DNA of 64,000 nucleotides from NCBI RefSeq assembly GCF_000365425.1, contig NZ_AQOV01000001.1, forward strand, positions 372,001 to 436,000, in the 5' to 3' direction. The position numbers and the translations under genes were made by a program. Below are positions 38,501 through 47,404 of the stretch, one piece after another; position 1 is the stretch's first letter, and every line of letters starts with the position of its first letter. The DNA comes from Methylomonas sp. MK1 (GTDB lineage Bacteria > Pseudomonadota > Gammaproteobacteria > Methylococcales > Methylomonadaceae). The notes beneath the pieces are model-generated. The model saw only the letters and a program-made list of their open reading frames with translations. It made no database searches and was not told the DNA's origin.

Positions 38501-41500
38501 GTGACGTTGATAGTGCCGTTGCCGCTTCCCAGCAAGATGGCATTGTCGATTGTGCCCGCGTTGGCGAGGTTGAGCGTGCCGCCGTTCAGGGTGACGGCTC
38601 CGCCAAGCAGCCGGCTGTCCGAAGCCACCGACACTGTGCCCGCCGTCACCGTCAAGGTGGAGGCGGCGCTGGAGTTGCCGGTATTGCTCAAAGTCAGCGT
38701 GCCGGCCCCGGCCTTGGTCAGCGCTGCCGATCCGCTGAGCTGCCCCGACAAAGTGGCGGCGCTGGCGTTGCTAATGGTGGCGTCGGCCGACAGCGCGATG
38801 GCGTTGCTGAAGGTGTTGCCGGCGCTGGTGATCGTCAGGCTACCGCCGTTCAACGTCAGCGTGCCGCCGACCATCGTCGTGGCTGTCCCTACCGACAGCG
38901 TGCCGCCGGTCACCGTCAGTGCCGTGGTGGTCGCGGCGGAGTTCGACGTGCTGGACAGGGTCAAGGTGCCGGCCCCGCTCTTGGTTAAAGTCGTCCCCGC
39001 TCCACTGATGGCGCCCGACAATGTAACGGCGGTGCTATTGTCTAGTGTGGCGTTACCCGACAATGTCAGGGCGTTGTCGATGGTAGTCGCGCCGGTGACG
39101 ATTAGCGTCGTGCCGCCGGCCAAGGTCACCGCGCCGGAGCCGAGGTTGGCGTCGGTCGCCAGACTCAACGTGCCTGCGGAAACCGAGGTATTGTTGTAAG
39201 AGTTACTTCCCGACAGCACCAGGGCACCGGCACCGGCCTTAGTGATATTGAAACCGCCGCCGATATTGCCGCCGATGGTCAATTGGTCGGACGTAACGCC
39301 CAGAATTGTAGCGCCGGTCAGCGTCACGTTGCCGGACAGGATGTTGGTGCCGCTGACGTTGTAAATCGCCCCCGCGCTGGATATGCCAGTCCCCGCCGCC
39401 GACACTGCTTCGGCCACCGTGACGCCGCCCTGTAAGCCCAACGCGGCGCCGCTAGCCACCGTCGTCGAACCGGCAGTGGTTCCCAGCGCATTGTTATGCG
39501 CCGCCACCAGCGTGCCGTCGTTGACAGCCGTCGCGCCGCTGTATGTGTTGTCGCCCGACAGGGTCAACGTTCCCGCGCCCGCTTTCGTCAAAGCGCCGGT
39601 GCCGCTGACGATCCCCGACAAAGCAACCGCATTGGCATTGCTAATCGTGCCGTCGCCGGTCAGCGCGACGGCATTGCTAACGGTGACCCCGCTGCCGGTG
39701 ACGGTCAGGCTGCCGCCGTTCAGCGTCACAGCCCCAGCCCCCAAGTTAGTCGAGTCGGCGACGGTCAGGGTTCCGCCGATGACGGTGGATGAGGCAAGAA
39801 CGTTCGTCCCCGACAGCGTCAGCTCACCGGCCCCGGCCTTGGTCAGGGCGTTGTTGCCGGCAATGTTCCCCGACAGATTGACGGCGTTGGCATTGGTGAT
39901 GGTGGCGCCCGCCGACATCGCGAGGTTGTCGTCTATGGTGCCGGCGGAAGTGATGGTCAGATTACCGCCGCTCAAGCTGACGGTGGCACTGTCCGAGCCC
40001 AGGTTGGCATCGCCGTCGATGCTCAGGGTGCCGGCCGCCACCGTAGTATTGCCGGAATAGCTGTTGCTGCCGCTCAGGACTTGCGTGCCCGCCCCGCTCT
40101 TCACCAAATTGCCGGCGCCAGTGATATTTCCCGATAGGGTCAGCGTGTCGCCCGATCCGTTGGTGACGGTCAGCGTCTTGCCGCTGGCGATAGAGATGTC
40201 ACCTCCGACGGTGATGCTGTTGACCACATCGGCGTCCAGCGCAATGTTCTCGCCGATTGTAACGCTGGATCCCAGCGTTACGGTCCCCAAGCCAGAGGCG
40301 AAACTGATCGTGGCGCCGCCCGCCCGGTTGGCGATACCGACGGCCTCGCGCAGGCTGAGGCCGGTACCGTCCGCCTTTTCCGCAGCGTAAGTGCTGCCGC
40401 CGTCCGCATCATCGGTAGTGGTATCCACGACCAGCGCGTTGGTAACGGCAATGGTGAAACTCTGGCCGTAGTTGTTATCACCGTCGTTCACCCGGATCAC
40501 CACCGTGTAGTTCCCTGGAGTGGTCGTGGATGGACTAGCCGCTTGAAACGTGGTGCCGCTGATATTGAACAGGTCGTAAGTAGCCCCGGAGGTGTTGGCG
40601 TCGACCGATACGACCGAGTAAGTCGGACCGCCGCCGTCGACATCGGTGCGGCTCAGGGAACCGATCGCTATATTGCTGCCGCTGTCGTAGGTGGATGCGG
40701 TGGTGGCGCTCAATGCGATAGCGGTCGGAGCGTCGTTGACGGCGGTAAGGTTTACGCTCGATGTAACGCCGGTGCTAGTCTGTGCACCCAAGCTTTCGGC
40801 ATTGGCATCGGTGATTGCCCAAGTAATCGTGCGACTGGCCGAGGTGCCGGTTGGGTTATCGGACGAGCTGGAATAGGTCACCGAGCGCAGTGCGGTTTCG
40901 TATTGGGATTTGGTCGCCGTGCCGGTCAAGGTCAGTACGCCGGTGCCGCTGTTGTAACTGCCTGTAATACCGTTCTGATTGGTGAAGCCTAGCACGTCGC
41001 CGGTAGTGAAGCCGGAGGAAATGGTGGCGGTAGCACCGACCATATTCGCGTCGTCGGTGTCGCTGACCGTCATAGTCGAGTCGATCGCCGCGGCAGAGCC
41101 GTTTTCGGTGTAGGCTAGTGCCGCGCCGGCAGTAAGCACCGGTTTGGTGTTGGTCGCCGTGACATTGATGGTGGAGGTCACCGCGTCACTGGTTTGCGCA
41201 CCCAAGCTTTCGGCGTTCGCGTCGGTCGCCGCCCAGGTCACGGTACGGCTAGCCGAAGACAAGGCCGGCGTGGCGGAACTACTGGAATAAGTCACCGAAC
41301 GCAAGGCTGTTTGGTACTGGGCCTTGGTGGCTGTGCCGGACAGAGTCAATACGCCGGTGCCGCTGTTGTAGCTGCCGCTGATGCCGTTCTGATCGCTGAA
41401 ACCCAGCGTGTCGCCGCTGGTGAAACCCGAGGAAAGTGTCACCGTCGCACCGGTCATATTCGCATCGTCGGCGTCGCTGACCGTGATCGTGGCATCGATG

Positions 41501-44500
41501 GCCGCCGCCGACCCTGCCTCGGTATAGGCTTGGGTCGCGCCTGCGCTTAGCACCGGCTTGGCGTTGCTCGCCGTGACGTTGATCGTCGAAGTCACGCCGG
41601 CGCTGGTCTGGGCGCCTACACTGGCCGCATTGGCGTCGGTAACCGCCCAGGTCACGGTGCGACTGGCGCTGGACGAAGTCGGCGTGGCCGAACTGCTGAC
41701 ATAGGTGACCGAGCGCAGTGCTGTTTGGTATTGGGCCTTGGTGGCGGTACCGGACAGGGTCAGCACGCCGGTGCCGCTGTTGTAACTGCCGGTTATGCCG
41801 TTTTGCGTGGAAAAACCCAGCGTGTCGCCACTGGTAAAGCCCGCCGACAGCGTCACGGTGGCCCCTGCGATACTGGTGTCGTCGGCGTCGCTCAAGGTAA
41901 TCGTGGTATCGATGGCCGTGGCCGATCCGCCTTCGGTGTAAGGTAATGTGGCGCCGGCGGTCAGCACAGGTGCATCGTTGACGGCGGTGACGTTGACGGT
42001 GGACGTCGCACCGCTGCTGGTCGCCGGACTGGCGTTAGCGTCGGTCACGGCCCAGGTGACCGTACGGCTCGCAGAGGACGAGGTTGGCGTTTCCGAACCG
42101 TTGGAATAAGTGACCGAACGCAGGGCTGTCTGGTACTGTGCCTTGGTGGCGGTGCCGGACAGCGTCAGCACGCCGGTACCACTGTTGTAGCTTCCGGTGA
42201 TACCGTTCTGGTTACTAAAACCCAGTGAGTCGCCGCTGGTGAAACCGGACGAAAGGGTCACAGTAGCACCGCTGATATTGGCATCGTCGGCGTCGCTCAC
42301 CGTGATCGTGGAGTCGACGGTCGCCGCAGAACCGTTTTCGGTGTAGGCCAGCGTCGCACCGGCGGTGACAACGGGTGCGGCGTTGCCGCCGCTGACAGTC
42401 ACTAACTCATCTACCGAAGTACTGCCCCCATAGGATGCGTTGTGAGTAGTTAAAAATGCATATTGCACCGTTCTCTGTGCAGTGCTCGCTCCGCTGGTAG
42501 CGGTAAAGCCAATCGCATCCGCCAATGCCTGCACCATGGTATCGGTAGCGCTACTATTAAATGAGAAAATTATCCCATTGGTGGAATCATAGGGCGTGAT
42601 AGTGGCAAACGAGGTGCCGGCGGCGTAACTAGCGCCGTAACGGACGTCGGTGCCACTTACCCAAATGGTTCCCCCGCTTACCAGCCCAACCGAATCATGA
42701 GTAGAATCGTTGTTGGCGGTTATCTTGACTGTGAGATTACCACCATCCCAATAATTGTAAGCGCCCACAGTGATACCATTATCCAGCGGTGCCAATGGCG
42801 AGCCTATGCTGTAAGTCGCTGGCGTCGAGGTATGGGTACCGTTGGCGACTGCTACAAAACCGTAATAACCGCCAAAAACCCCATTCGAATCAGCCGCAGT
42901 GCCGAATTTACCGGCTACGCTGGTATTGGTGGAAAAAGTTACATTCCGGACACCTATGTAGCCGGCATTAAAAATGGCAGCGGCAGCATCACCGCCCTTG
43001 GGGTTTGCACCTCCATAACCGCCTGCGCCCCCTCCACCTGCCTTATTGTTAGAAAAGCTGGAATTGGTGATTGTCAGTGTGCCCGCGTTGTAAATAGCGC
43101 CAACAGCTTTACCCCCGGCACCGCCTTGATTTCCACCAGCGCCGCCACCGCCACCGCCGAAACCGCTGGCACCGCCACCAAAGCCTGCCGACCCTCCGTT
43201 CGTGGTACCGCCGAGACCGCCACCGCTATTGGTGCCACCCGCGCCGCCAGTGCCGCCGCCGCTTATTGTGTTGGCACCACCTGCACCGCCCGCACCGCCC
43301 GCACCGGCGCTGCCAGTTCCCCCGGCACCATTAGTGCCGCTACCGCCATTCCCTCCTCCGACGCCAGCAAAACCACTGCCCCCGCCGCCGCCGCCGCCGC
43401 CAGCACCAGCATAGGAATTACCAACGCCACCACCGCCACCACCGGTGGCAACGTTGTTGCTCAAGGTGAGGCTGTCGGCAGTTACCGTGGCGCCGTTGGC
43501 GATGTAAAGTCCGGCACCAAGCGCATCGCCGCCGGGATTGCCTGCACCAGGGCTATAACGACCAGCACCACCAGCGCCAGCCAACAGTCCTTTGTCGATG
43601 GTTAAATTATTCAGAACTACGGTACCCGAGGTAATCCTGAATACGGCACTGGTGTAATTCGCGGTGATCGTAATCCCACTTCCCCCGTCTATAGTCAGGT
43701 TCTTGTTGATGGTCAACACACCCGAGGAAAGCGTAACGGTCGATCCACCCATAGAGGTAGTATCAAAAGCGATGGTGTCGCCCGATATGGCGGCGGCAAT
43801 GTCGGCGCGCAAACTTCCGGCACCACTATCAGCGCCGCTGGTCACAGTTAAGGTAGCAAGACCATATCCGTAATTGTCCATAGCCGCTTGGCTGAAGGGA
43901 TTAACGGCCTCAATAGCACCGGTGGTAATTTCCAGGTTCCAATCACCGCCAATACCGGTGCGGTTATTGGATGCCGCCACGTCGGCGCCGGTAAGTTCGG
44001 CGAAACTTTGCACGAATTGGCCGCCGTCACTACTTTCCGCAAGATTGCAAGAATATATCTGAATGTCGCCCTCGGCAGTCAAAGCCTCACCGATCTGTGC
44101 CAATTGCGTGGCATGTTGCTGTAGCCTATCGTTAGTCAGCCAAGTATTCCCTAACCAAATATTGGCCTGATTACCCTCGGCGAGGATAACCACCGAATCG
44201 ATATGAGTACGGTTTGCCAAGTAGTCGGCCATTTGCTGCAATCCGTCTTTACCAGCCTGCAGGTAGACCACCTCAGCATGGGAATCTACTCCGCGCAACA
44301 ACGACTGAGAATCCCGCACTCTGGCATCTACAAAAATTATCGTGTCACGGGCAGGCGACAATTCCGGCACTGCCGTAGCCGATTCGGGCGGTGTGTATGC
44401 TGCAGCTGCATCAAGCAGAGTTTGAGTGTCATGCGTCGGTGTAGCGTTCGTCGCAGTTTGTAGCGCATCGCCCGAATGGGAGTCAGGTACAGATGCATCC

Positions 44501-44640
44501 GCAGTAGCGAGCGCAGCCCCATCGAATAAGATGCGCGGTTCTAAGGCGAAGGCACGTAGAACCTTCGGAGACGGGAACAGGGCAACGGGTGCAGAATTGC
44601 TCGCCGATGGTTTGTTACTACTGTACTTGAAGACTCTCAT
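35539..44640 (-). CDS. Giant LEPR-motif / DUF4347 surface protein (adhesin), 3033 residues
   Basis: Starts at 44640 with AGGGAAAG upstream. The N-terminus lacks a classical signal peptide but has LEPRILFDGA at residues 33-42, the motif of LEPR-XLL giant proteins. DUF4347 follows (about 99-258: DTIIFVDARV, GDIQIYSCNL). Then come a Gly-rich stretch (about 360-510), four cadherin-like repeats of 136-139 residues (about 752-1302, each with PV.TAGA..AYTE.GSA and GVLTLSGTATKAQYQTALRS), another cadherin-like unit, a CSLREA-like element (GLSLREAVGIANR) and a long array of autotransporter-associated beta-strand repeats (GAGTLTLSGNNTYSGATTV type, about 1490-2530). Further Ig/cadherin-like domains and a polar tail end it. 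No C-terminal beta-barrel and no RTX repeats are seen. It lies between a sulfotransferase and exporter genes. Confidence 0.9.
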   Translation of the reverse strand: MRVFKYSSNKPSASNSAPVALFPSPKVLRAFALEPRILFDGAALATADASVPDSHSGDALQTATNATPTHDTQTLLDAAAAYTPPESATAVPELSPARDTIIFVDARVRDSQSLLRGVDSHAEVVYLQAGKDGLQQMADYLANRTHIDSVVILAEGNQANIWLGNTWLTNDRLQQHATQLAQIGEALTAEGDIQIYSCNLAESSDGGQFVQSFAELTGADVAASNNRTGIGGDWNLEITTGAIEAVNPFSQAAMDNYGYGLATLTVTSGADSGAGSLRADIAAAISGDTIAFDTTSMGGSTVTLSSGVLTINKNLTIDGGSGITITANYTSAVFRITSGTVVLNNLTIDKGLLAGAGGAGRYSPGAGNPGGDALGAGLYIANGATVTADSLTLSNNVATGGGGGGVGNSYAGAGGGGGGGGSGFAGVGGGNGGSGTNGAGGTGSAGAGGAGGAGGANTISGGGTGGAGGTNSGGGLGGTTNGGSAGFGGGASGFGGGGGGAGGNQGGAGGKAVGAIYNAGTLTITNSSFSNNKAGGGGAGGYGGANPKGGDAAAAIFNAGYIGVRNVTFSTNTSVAGKFGTAADSNGVFGGYYGFVAVANGTHTSTPATYSIGSPLAPLDNGITVGAYNYWDGGNLTVKITANNDSTHDSVGLVSGGTIWVSGTDVRYGASYAAGTSFATITPYDSTNGIIFSFNSSATDTMVQALADAIGFTATSGASTAQRTVQYAFLTTHNASYGGSTSVDELVTVSGGNAAPVVTAGATLAYTENGSAATVDSTITVSDADDANISGATVTLSSGFTSGDSLGFSNQNGITGSYNSGTGVLTLSGTATKAQYQTALRSVTYSNGSETPTSSSASRTVTWAVTDANASPATSSGATSTVNVTAVNDAPVLTAGATLPYTEGGSATAIDTTITLSDADDTSIAGATVTLSAGFTSGDTLGFSTQNGITGSYNSGTGVLTLSGTATKAQYQTALRSVTYVSSSATPTSSSASRTVTWAVTDANAASVGAQTSAGVTSTINVTASNAKPVLSAGATQAYTEAGSAAAIDATITVSDADDANMTGATVTLSSGFTSGDTLGFSDQNGISGSYNSGTGVLTLSGTATKAQYQTALRSVTYSSSSATPALSSASRTVTWAATDANAESLGAQTSDAVTSTINVTATNTKPVLTAGAALAYTENGSAAAIDSTMTVSDTDDANMVGATATISSGFTTGDVLGFTNQNGITGSYNSGTGVLTLTGTATKSQYETALRSVTYSSSSDNPTGTSASRTITWAITDANAESLGAQTSTGVTSSVNLTAVNDAPTAIALSATTASTYDSGSNIAIGSLSRTDVDGGGPTYSVVSVDANTSGATYDLFNISGTTFQAASPSTTTPGNYTVVIRVNDGDNNYGQSFTIAVTNALVVDTTTDDADGGSTYAAEKADGTGLSLREAVGIANRAGGATISFASGLGTVTLGSSVTIGENIALDADVVNSITVGGDISIASGKTLTVTNGSGDTLTLSGNITGAGNLVKSGAGTQVLSGSNSYSGNTTVAAGTLSIDGDANLGSDSATVSLSGGNLTITSAGTIDDNLAMSAGATITNANAVNLSGNIAGNNALTKAGAGELTLSGTNVLASSTVIGGTLTVADSTNLGAGAVTLNGGSLTVTGSGVTVSNAVALTGDGTISNANAVALSGIVSGTGALTKAGAGTLTLSGDNTYSGATAVNDGTLVAAHNNALGTTAGSTTVASGAALGLQGGVTVAEAVSAAGTGISSAGAIYNVSGTNILSGNVTLTGATILGVTSDQLTIGGNIGGGFNITKAGAGALVLSGSNSYNNTSVSAGTLSLATDANLGSGAVTLAGGTTLIVTGATTIDNALTLSGNATLDNSTAVTLSGAISGAGTTLTKSGAGTLTLSSTSNSAATTTALTVTGGTLSVGTATTMVGGTLTLNGGSLTITSAGNTFSNAIALSADATISNASAATLSGQLSGSAALTKAGAGTLTLSNTGNSSAASTLTVTAGTVSVASDSRLLGGAVTLNGGTLNLANAGTIDNAILLGSGNGTINVTNGAATLSGIISGTGALTKTGGPALTLSGNNSHSGGTTIRGANGVSITGSSTGAMNLGTGAVTVEGGSTLAITGTGTTVSNNITLLDDSDPGTSATITNANAVTLSGILSGAEALNKAGSGTLTLTATNTHTGAVTVSAGGLTLEGGSSIGDSSAVTVDSGATLTLNGGNETIGSLAGAGNVVLSYRLTAGGDNTSTVFSGAISSTNTSGLSKTGSGTLTLTGNNSYTGATTVSAGTLIADRVGGALADTTAVSVASGATFTAWTDETIGSIAGAGDVSLNSGTLTVGGNGTSTEVSGVVSGDGDLNKSGSGTFVLSGNNTYTGATTVSAGKLEVRNAAALGSAGGGTTVSSGASLSFQGDITVAETLTLSGTGIASAGALLNVGGTNLLSGGVTLGADSAIGTTAGSLTLSGAVSGGFALTKLGSGTLTLSATSSYTGLTSVSAGTLLVTGSLGATSGLSVSSGATLGGTGSVFAASSTNNLTINDGATLAPGVAGANNGIGRLTVNGNLRVSGGMEAEVAGAGGVGGTDFDQVAVNGIVSLNGGSLSVTRVGGYTTISGTTYRLIDNDSTDAVTGATGIFGNVAEGAELTSNGDLYTVSYASGTGNDVVLTAVVPIVIDVNDAPTGDVTISGVAIVGETLTVSNTLADADGLGSIVYTWKDGNGNILGIGPSLVLAPEYVDKTIVVTASYTDGLGKVEIVISTATLAVTSVNVTNATQTVEFNSSSSGGFSSGSFTTGSQIPSNLIQPINTGTGFGAGGAPTVPGGGSVGSGALSAGGGLGGGLGGSSGAGGSFGFGPSVFSSSFGDSGMSSTGTQTTSLQMEAQLDTGSNNSFTMPAEALLGLDTSTGVTFQAAQADGASLPSWVRFDSATGGLSLKEGSGERTVVKITATDGRGNQTVITVVLKPQQPGQRHNGEGRPSGQEGHGSQGIPNQGRPAGGEPRAQLGKMPLSAQLQGFGAQRTQQDADALLENLARVFAEPRDAA
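40735..42385 (-). repeat. Four tandem 407-418-bp repeats inside the giant adhesin gene
   Basis: Repeat boundaries fall near 42385, 41978, 41570, 41153 and 40735, where the conserved N(A/D/T)xPVxTAGA codons recur. The units are highly similar at DNA level, for example the GCCGGTGCCGCTGTTGTA block in each. This makes copy-number change by recombination plausible. Confidence 0.8.
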
Positions 44641-44677
44641 GGCGGCTTTCCCTATTAAATCGACTGGGCTATAAATT

Positions 44678-45538
44678 TTATTTACCTAGCACTTTGATAC
44701 TGCTGTCCGTCTGCGCCGGTTTCGCAGAAATAACGTTAGCGCGACTATCGCGACCATCTTGCCAAAAACACATATTGGCGTACTGTTCGAACAAATCCGG
44801 CGGTAAAACAGTTGCGCGACGCTCCAGCGCCACTTTTGGACGGATGCGATGCAAGCCGGACAGACCCAAATTATTATCAAACTCAGGGGCGTCGTACTCG
44901 ACCTGGGTATAGTTATGTTCGAAAGGCGTCTCGCCCAAAAAACGATAAATCAAGGGCAATACTTTGTCCGGCGCCTGGGCGAGCAGTTCGTAATCGACCA
45001 CCAGTAACGCCGCCGCCTGTTCGCCGTAAAAAGCCTCTTTCAGCGCTGACCACGAAAAACCCACCAGCCGATTGCGCTGAGCCAAAGTCTCTACTCGACT
45101 ATAAACCGTGTTGCGTTCCACATCGTCATTAAACAACAAGGTATTTTCGTAAGGATTGCCGCGATATAAACGCTCGATGCTATCCATAATCCAAGCTACG
45201 TTGCGCACACAAGCGATGATCTTGGCGTCGGGAAACAAATCCAAAATCGCGGGTAATTTAGCGCACCACAGACGGTTGGTATCAAACACAACGGTCTTGT
45301 CGGATTGATCGGCATAATAATTTTCAAACAAGCCGGTTAATAAGCGGCGACGCTGTTCGACAGTAACCACCGGCCCCCATTCGCTACCAGCGCTGACCTG
45401 GTTCAACAAACCTGAAAACAAAGCACCTACAGGACTGCTCATGCCAGCATAGAGGTTTGGGTTTTGCCGTAATATAGCCGCTAGCAAGGTAGAGCCGGAA
45501 CGGGGTAAACCGGATATAAAATGGTACCGATGGCTCAT
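44678..45538 (-). CDS. Sulfotransferase family protein, first gene of the adhesin-export operon
   Basis: 286 residues. The PAPS 5'-phosphate loop is at the N-terminus (HFISGLPRSGSTLLAAIL). The 3'-phosphate-binding element is IIACVRNVAWIMDSIERLYR, with the conserved Arg and Ser. The enzyme transfers sulfate from PAPS to a hydroxyl group, possibly tyrosine in a protein or a sugar. It lies 37 bp before the giant adhesin in the same orientation, with nothing that looks like a terminator between, so the adhesin is the obvious candidate substrate. That is inference. Confidence 0.85.
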   Translation of the reverse strand: MSHRYHFISGLPRSGSTLLAAILRQNPNLYAGMSSPVGALFSGLLNQVSAGSEWGPVVTVEQRRRLLTGLFENYYADQSDKTVVFDTNRLWCAKLPAILDLFPDAKIIACVRNVAWIMDSIERLYRGNPYENTLLFNDDVERNTVYSRVETLAQRNRLVGFSWSALKEAFYGEQAAALLVVDYELLAQAPDKVLPLIYRFLGETPFEHNYTQVEYDAPEFDNNLGLSGLHRIRPKVALERRATVLPPDLFEQYANMCFWQDGRDSRANVISAKPAQTDSSIKVLGK

Positions 45539-45615
45539 TCGCTATATGGCATATCAAGATTAGTTTTTTGAACTATTGGCACACCGAATTCCAAAGCTTA
45601 AGAAATTTAGGTCTC

Positions 45616-45644
45616 ACCTTAGACAGCATATTGAATGCTGTCAA
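45616..45644 (-). promoter_or_regulatory. Putative promoter with overlapping dyad for the sulfotransferase-adhesin-exporter operon
   Basis: On the minus strand a perfect -35 TTGACA (45639-45644) is followed after 17 bp by a weak -10 TAAGGT (45616-45621). A 21-bp dyad, GACAGCAT-5 bases-ATGCTGTC (45622-45642), covers the spacer and part of the -35. This is the place and size of an operator, about 80 bp before the sulfotransferase start. Confidence 0.5.
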
Positions 45645-45742
45645 ACTGAAGCAATAAAATTTCAGACCAATACGATCTAGCGATCATGCTTATCCGACAT
45701 GCTCTGTGAAAAACATTTAGGTACGCTTCGACCAGGTTTTAG

Positions 45743-47404
45743 TCAATGCCGATTCTGCGTGCGCCAGTTTTCGACAATGCCTTCCACATCCAGATCATCC
45801 GGGCCTTCGCGCCAGCTGGTGTAGTAATCGACATCGTTACTCTTCGGTTCCGGATTGGGCCGGTAGATTTGTACTCTGGTCGGTAATGGCGCGGCCTCGC
45901 CAAGCACTAACGCTTCACCCCGGCCAAGCGAGCTGAGAATATCGGCCAAGTCGCCTTCCGCCTCCGGTACCAAGCCACGAATGTATTGCTGGTCGTCGGG
46001 GTTGGTGGTGCGTAGGCAAATAAACGAACTGCATTGCGCCAGCATGGTTTCCGACAATTCGGTGGGTCGCTGACTGACCACGCCGATGGACACGCCATAT
46101 TTACGACCTTCCTTGGCTATCCGTTCCATCATTTTCTTGGTGCCGTCGAATTGCCCGCCCTTTTCGCGCGGGATATAGGCATGGGCTTCCTCGCAGATCA
46201 ACGTGATCGGAAACTCGCGGCGGCGCGGATTCCAGTAATTGAATTCATACGCAAGTCGGCCGACTTGCGCGGACACCGCCGGCCGCACGTCGGTAGGTAC
46301 GGAGCTGAGATCGACGACGGTGATGTTGGCTTTTTTTTGCCCCAGACCGACGAATTGCCTGAGCAAATCCGCCATGCTGGCGGAGTTGTTACGCTTTTTG
46401 GGTTTTAATAAAAAGTCGTAACGCACGTCGTTGAAACGGCTTTGCATCGTCACCAGAAATTCGTCGAACTGGCCGAATAACGCACCCTTGGTTTTACCGA
46501 AATCCTTGCGCTCCTCGTTGGCGGCCTTGAATTGCATATACATTTCCGCCAGCGAAAAATAAATCGGCGTGTCTATCGACACCACGCCCAAACCAATGGC
46601 TTTGGCTTCCTTGCGTTTGAGTTGTTGCAGCACTTCGCGCATGAAAGACATCTGCATCGAAGCGCCTCTGTCGTCTCTATCGATGAATAAGTCCACCAAC
46701 TCGGCGTAAGACATCATCCAGTACGGCATCTCCAAATCCATCGCATCCACGTAGTTGACCTGCTCTTCGGGAAACGCCGATTCGATACTGCCGTCCGGGC
46801 GCTTCCAGCAATATTCGCCGTGTAGATCCAGCATGATCATATGGGTTTTCGGCATCGCCCGCATCGTGTGCTGAATCAAGCTGGTCACCGTCCAGGATTT
46901 ACCGGAACCGGACTGGCCGATAATCGCAAAATGCCGGCCAAACAGCGCGCGCGGGTCCAGGCTCAAGTGATAATCCTTGTGACTGGCTAACTGGCCAATG
47001 AAGAATTCGTAATCGCGAAATTTGGAAAAAATTGCGTTGATCTCGCTCAGTCCCACGGCATATACCGCCGCGCCGGGTGTCGGATAGTGGCGCACGCCAC
47101 GAATGAACACATTGTTTTCGTTCAACTCGCCAACCGGGATCAAGGCAATAAAGCGGTCGGTAGCGCGATTGCCGGCAGCGTCAAACCGATCGCGTTCCCA
47201 CATCTTGAACACCAGCGCCAGCACACCGATATGCGACTGGCGGATCACCACATAGGAACCGATATGGCCGGCCAGTATTTCTTCATCGCCGAGCTTGATG
47301 ATAGGCGCCGCTGTCGAATGTTCTTCGGTAATACGGGCATCCATACCGTCGCCTCTGACTTCGGTTAAATGGCCGATCAGGATATTTTGCGTTTGCTGCG
47401 TCAT
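45743..47404 (-). CDS. HerA-like ATPase (DUF87 family)
   Basis: 553 residues. An N-terminal HAS-barrel (NILIGHLTEVRGDGMDARIT) precedes a FtsK/HerA ATPase domain with Walker A IIGQSGSGKSWT, Walker B ITLICEEAHAYIP and the arginine-rich GVVSQRPTELSETMLAQCSS sensor. HerA proteins are hexameric DNA translocases that work with NurA-type nucleases in end processing, or with SIR2 and other effectors in phage defence. No nuclease or effector gene is adjacent, so its partner and role remain open. Confidence 0.88.
   Translation of the reverse strand: MTQQTQNILIGHLTEVRGDGMDARITEEHSTAAPIIKLGDEEILAGHIGSYVVIRQSHIGVLALVFKMWERDRFDAAGNRATDRFIALIPVGELNENNVFIRGVRHYPTPGAAVYAVGLSEINAIFSKFRDYEFFIGQLASHKDYHLSLDPRALFGRHFAIIGQSGSGKSWTVTSLIQHTMRAMPKTHMIMLDLHGEYCWKRPDGSIESAFPEEQVNYVDAMDLEMPYWMMSYAELVDLFIDRDDRGASMQMSFMREVLQQLKRKEAKAIGLGVVSIDTPIYFSLAEMYMQFKAANEERKDFGKTKGALFGQFDEFLVTMQSRFNDVRYDFLLKPKKRNNSASMADLLRQFVGLGQKKANITVVDLSSVPTDVRPAVSAQVGRLAYEFNYWNPRRREFPITLICEEAHAYIPREKGGQFDGTKKMMERIAKEGRKYGVSIGVVSQRPTELSETMLAQCSSFICLRTTNPDDQQYIRGLVPEAEGDLADILSSLGRGEALVLGEAAPLPTRVQIYRPNPEPKSNDVDYYTSWREGPDDLDVEGIVENWRTQNRH

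Noticed and set aside
36953..43605. Long plus-strand open frames opposite the giant adhesin gene (up to 412 codons)
   Set aside because: They mirror the repetitive, GC-rich PATR and Gly-rich coding sequence, are rich in P/V/A without known domains, and overlap a clearly coding strand.
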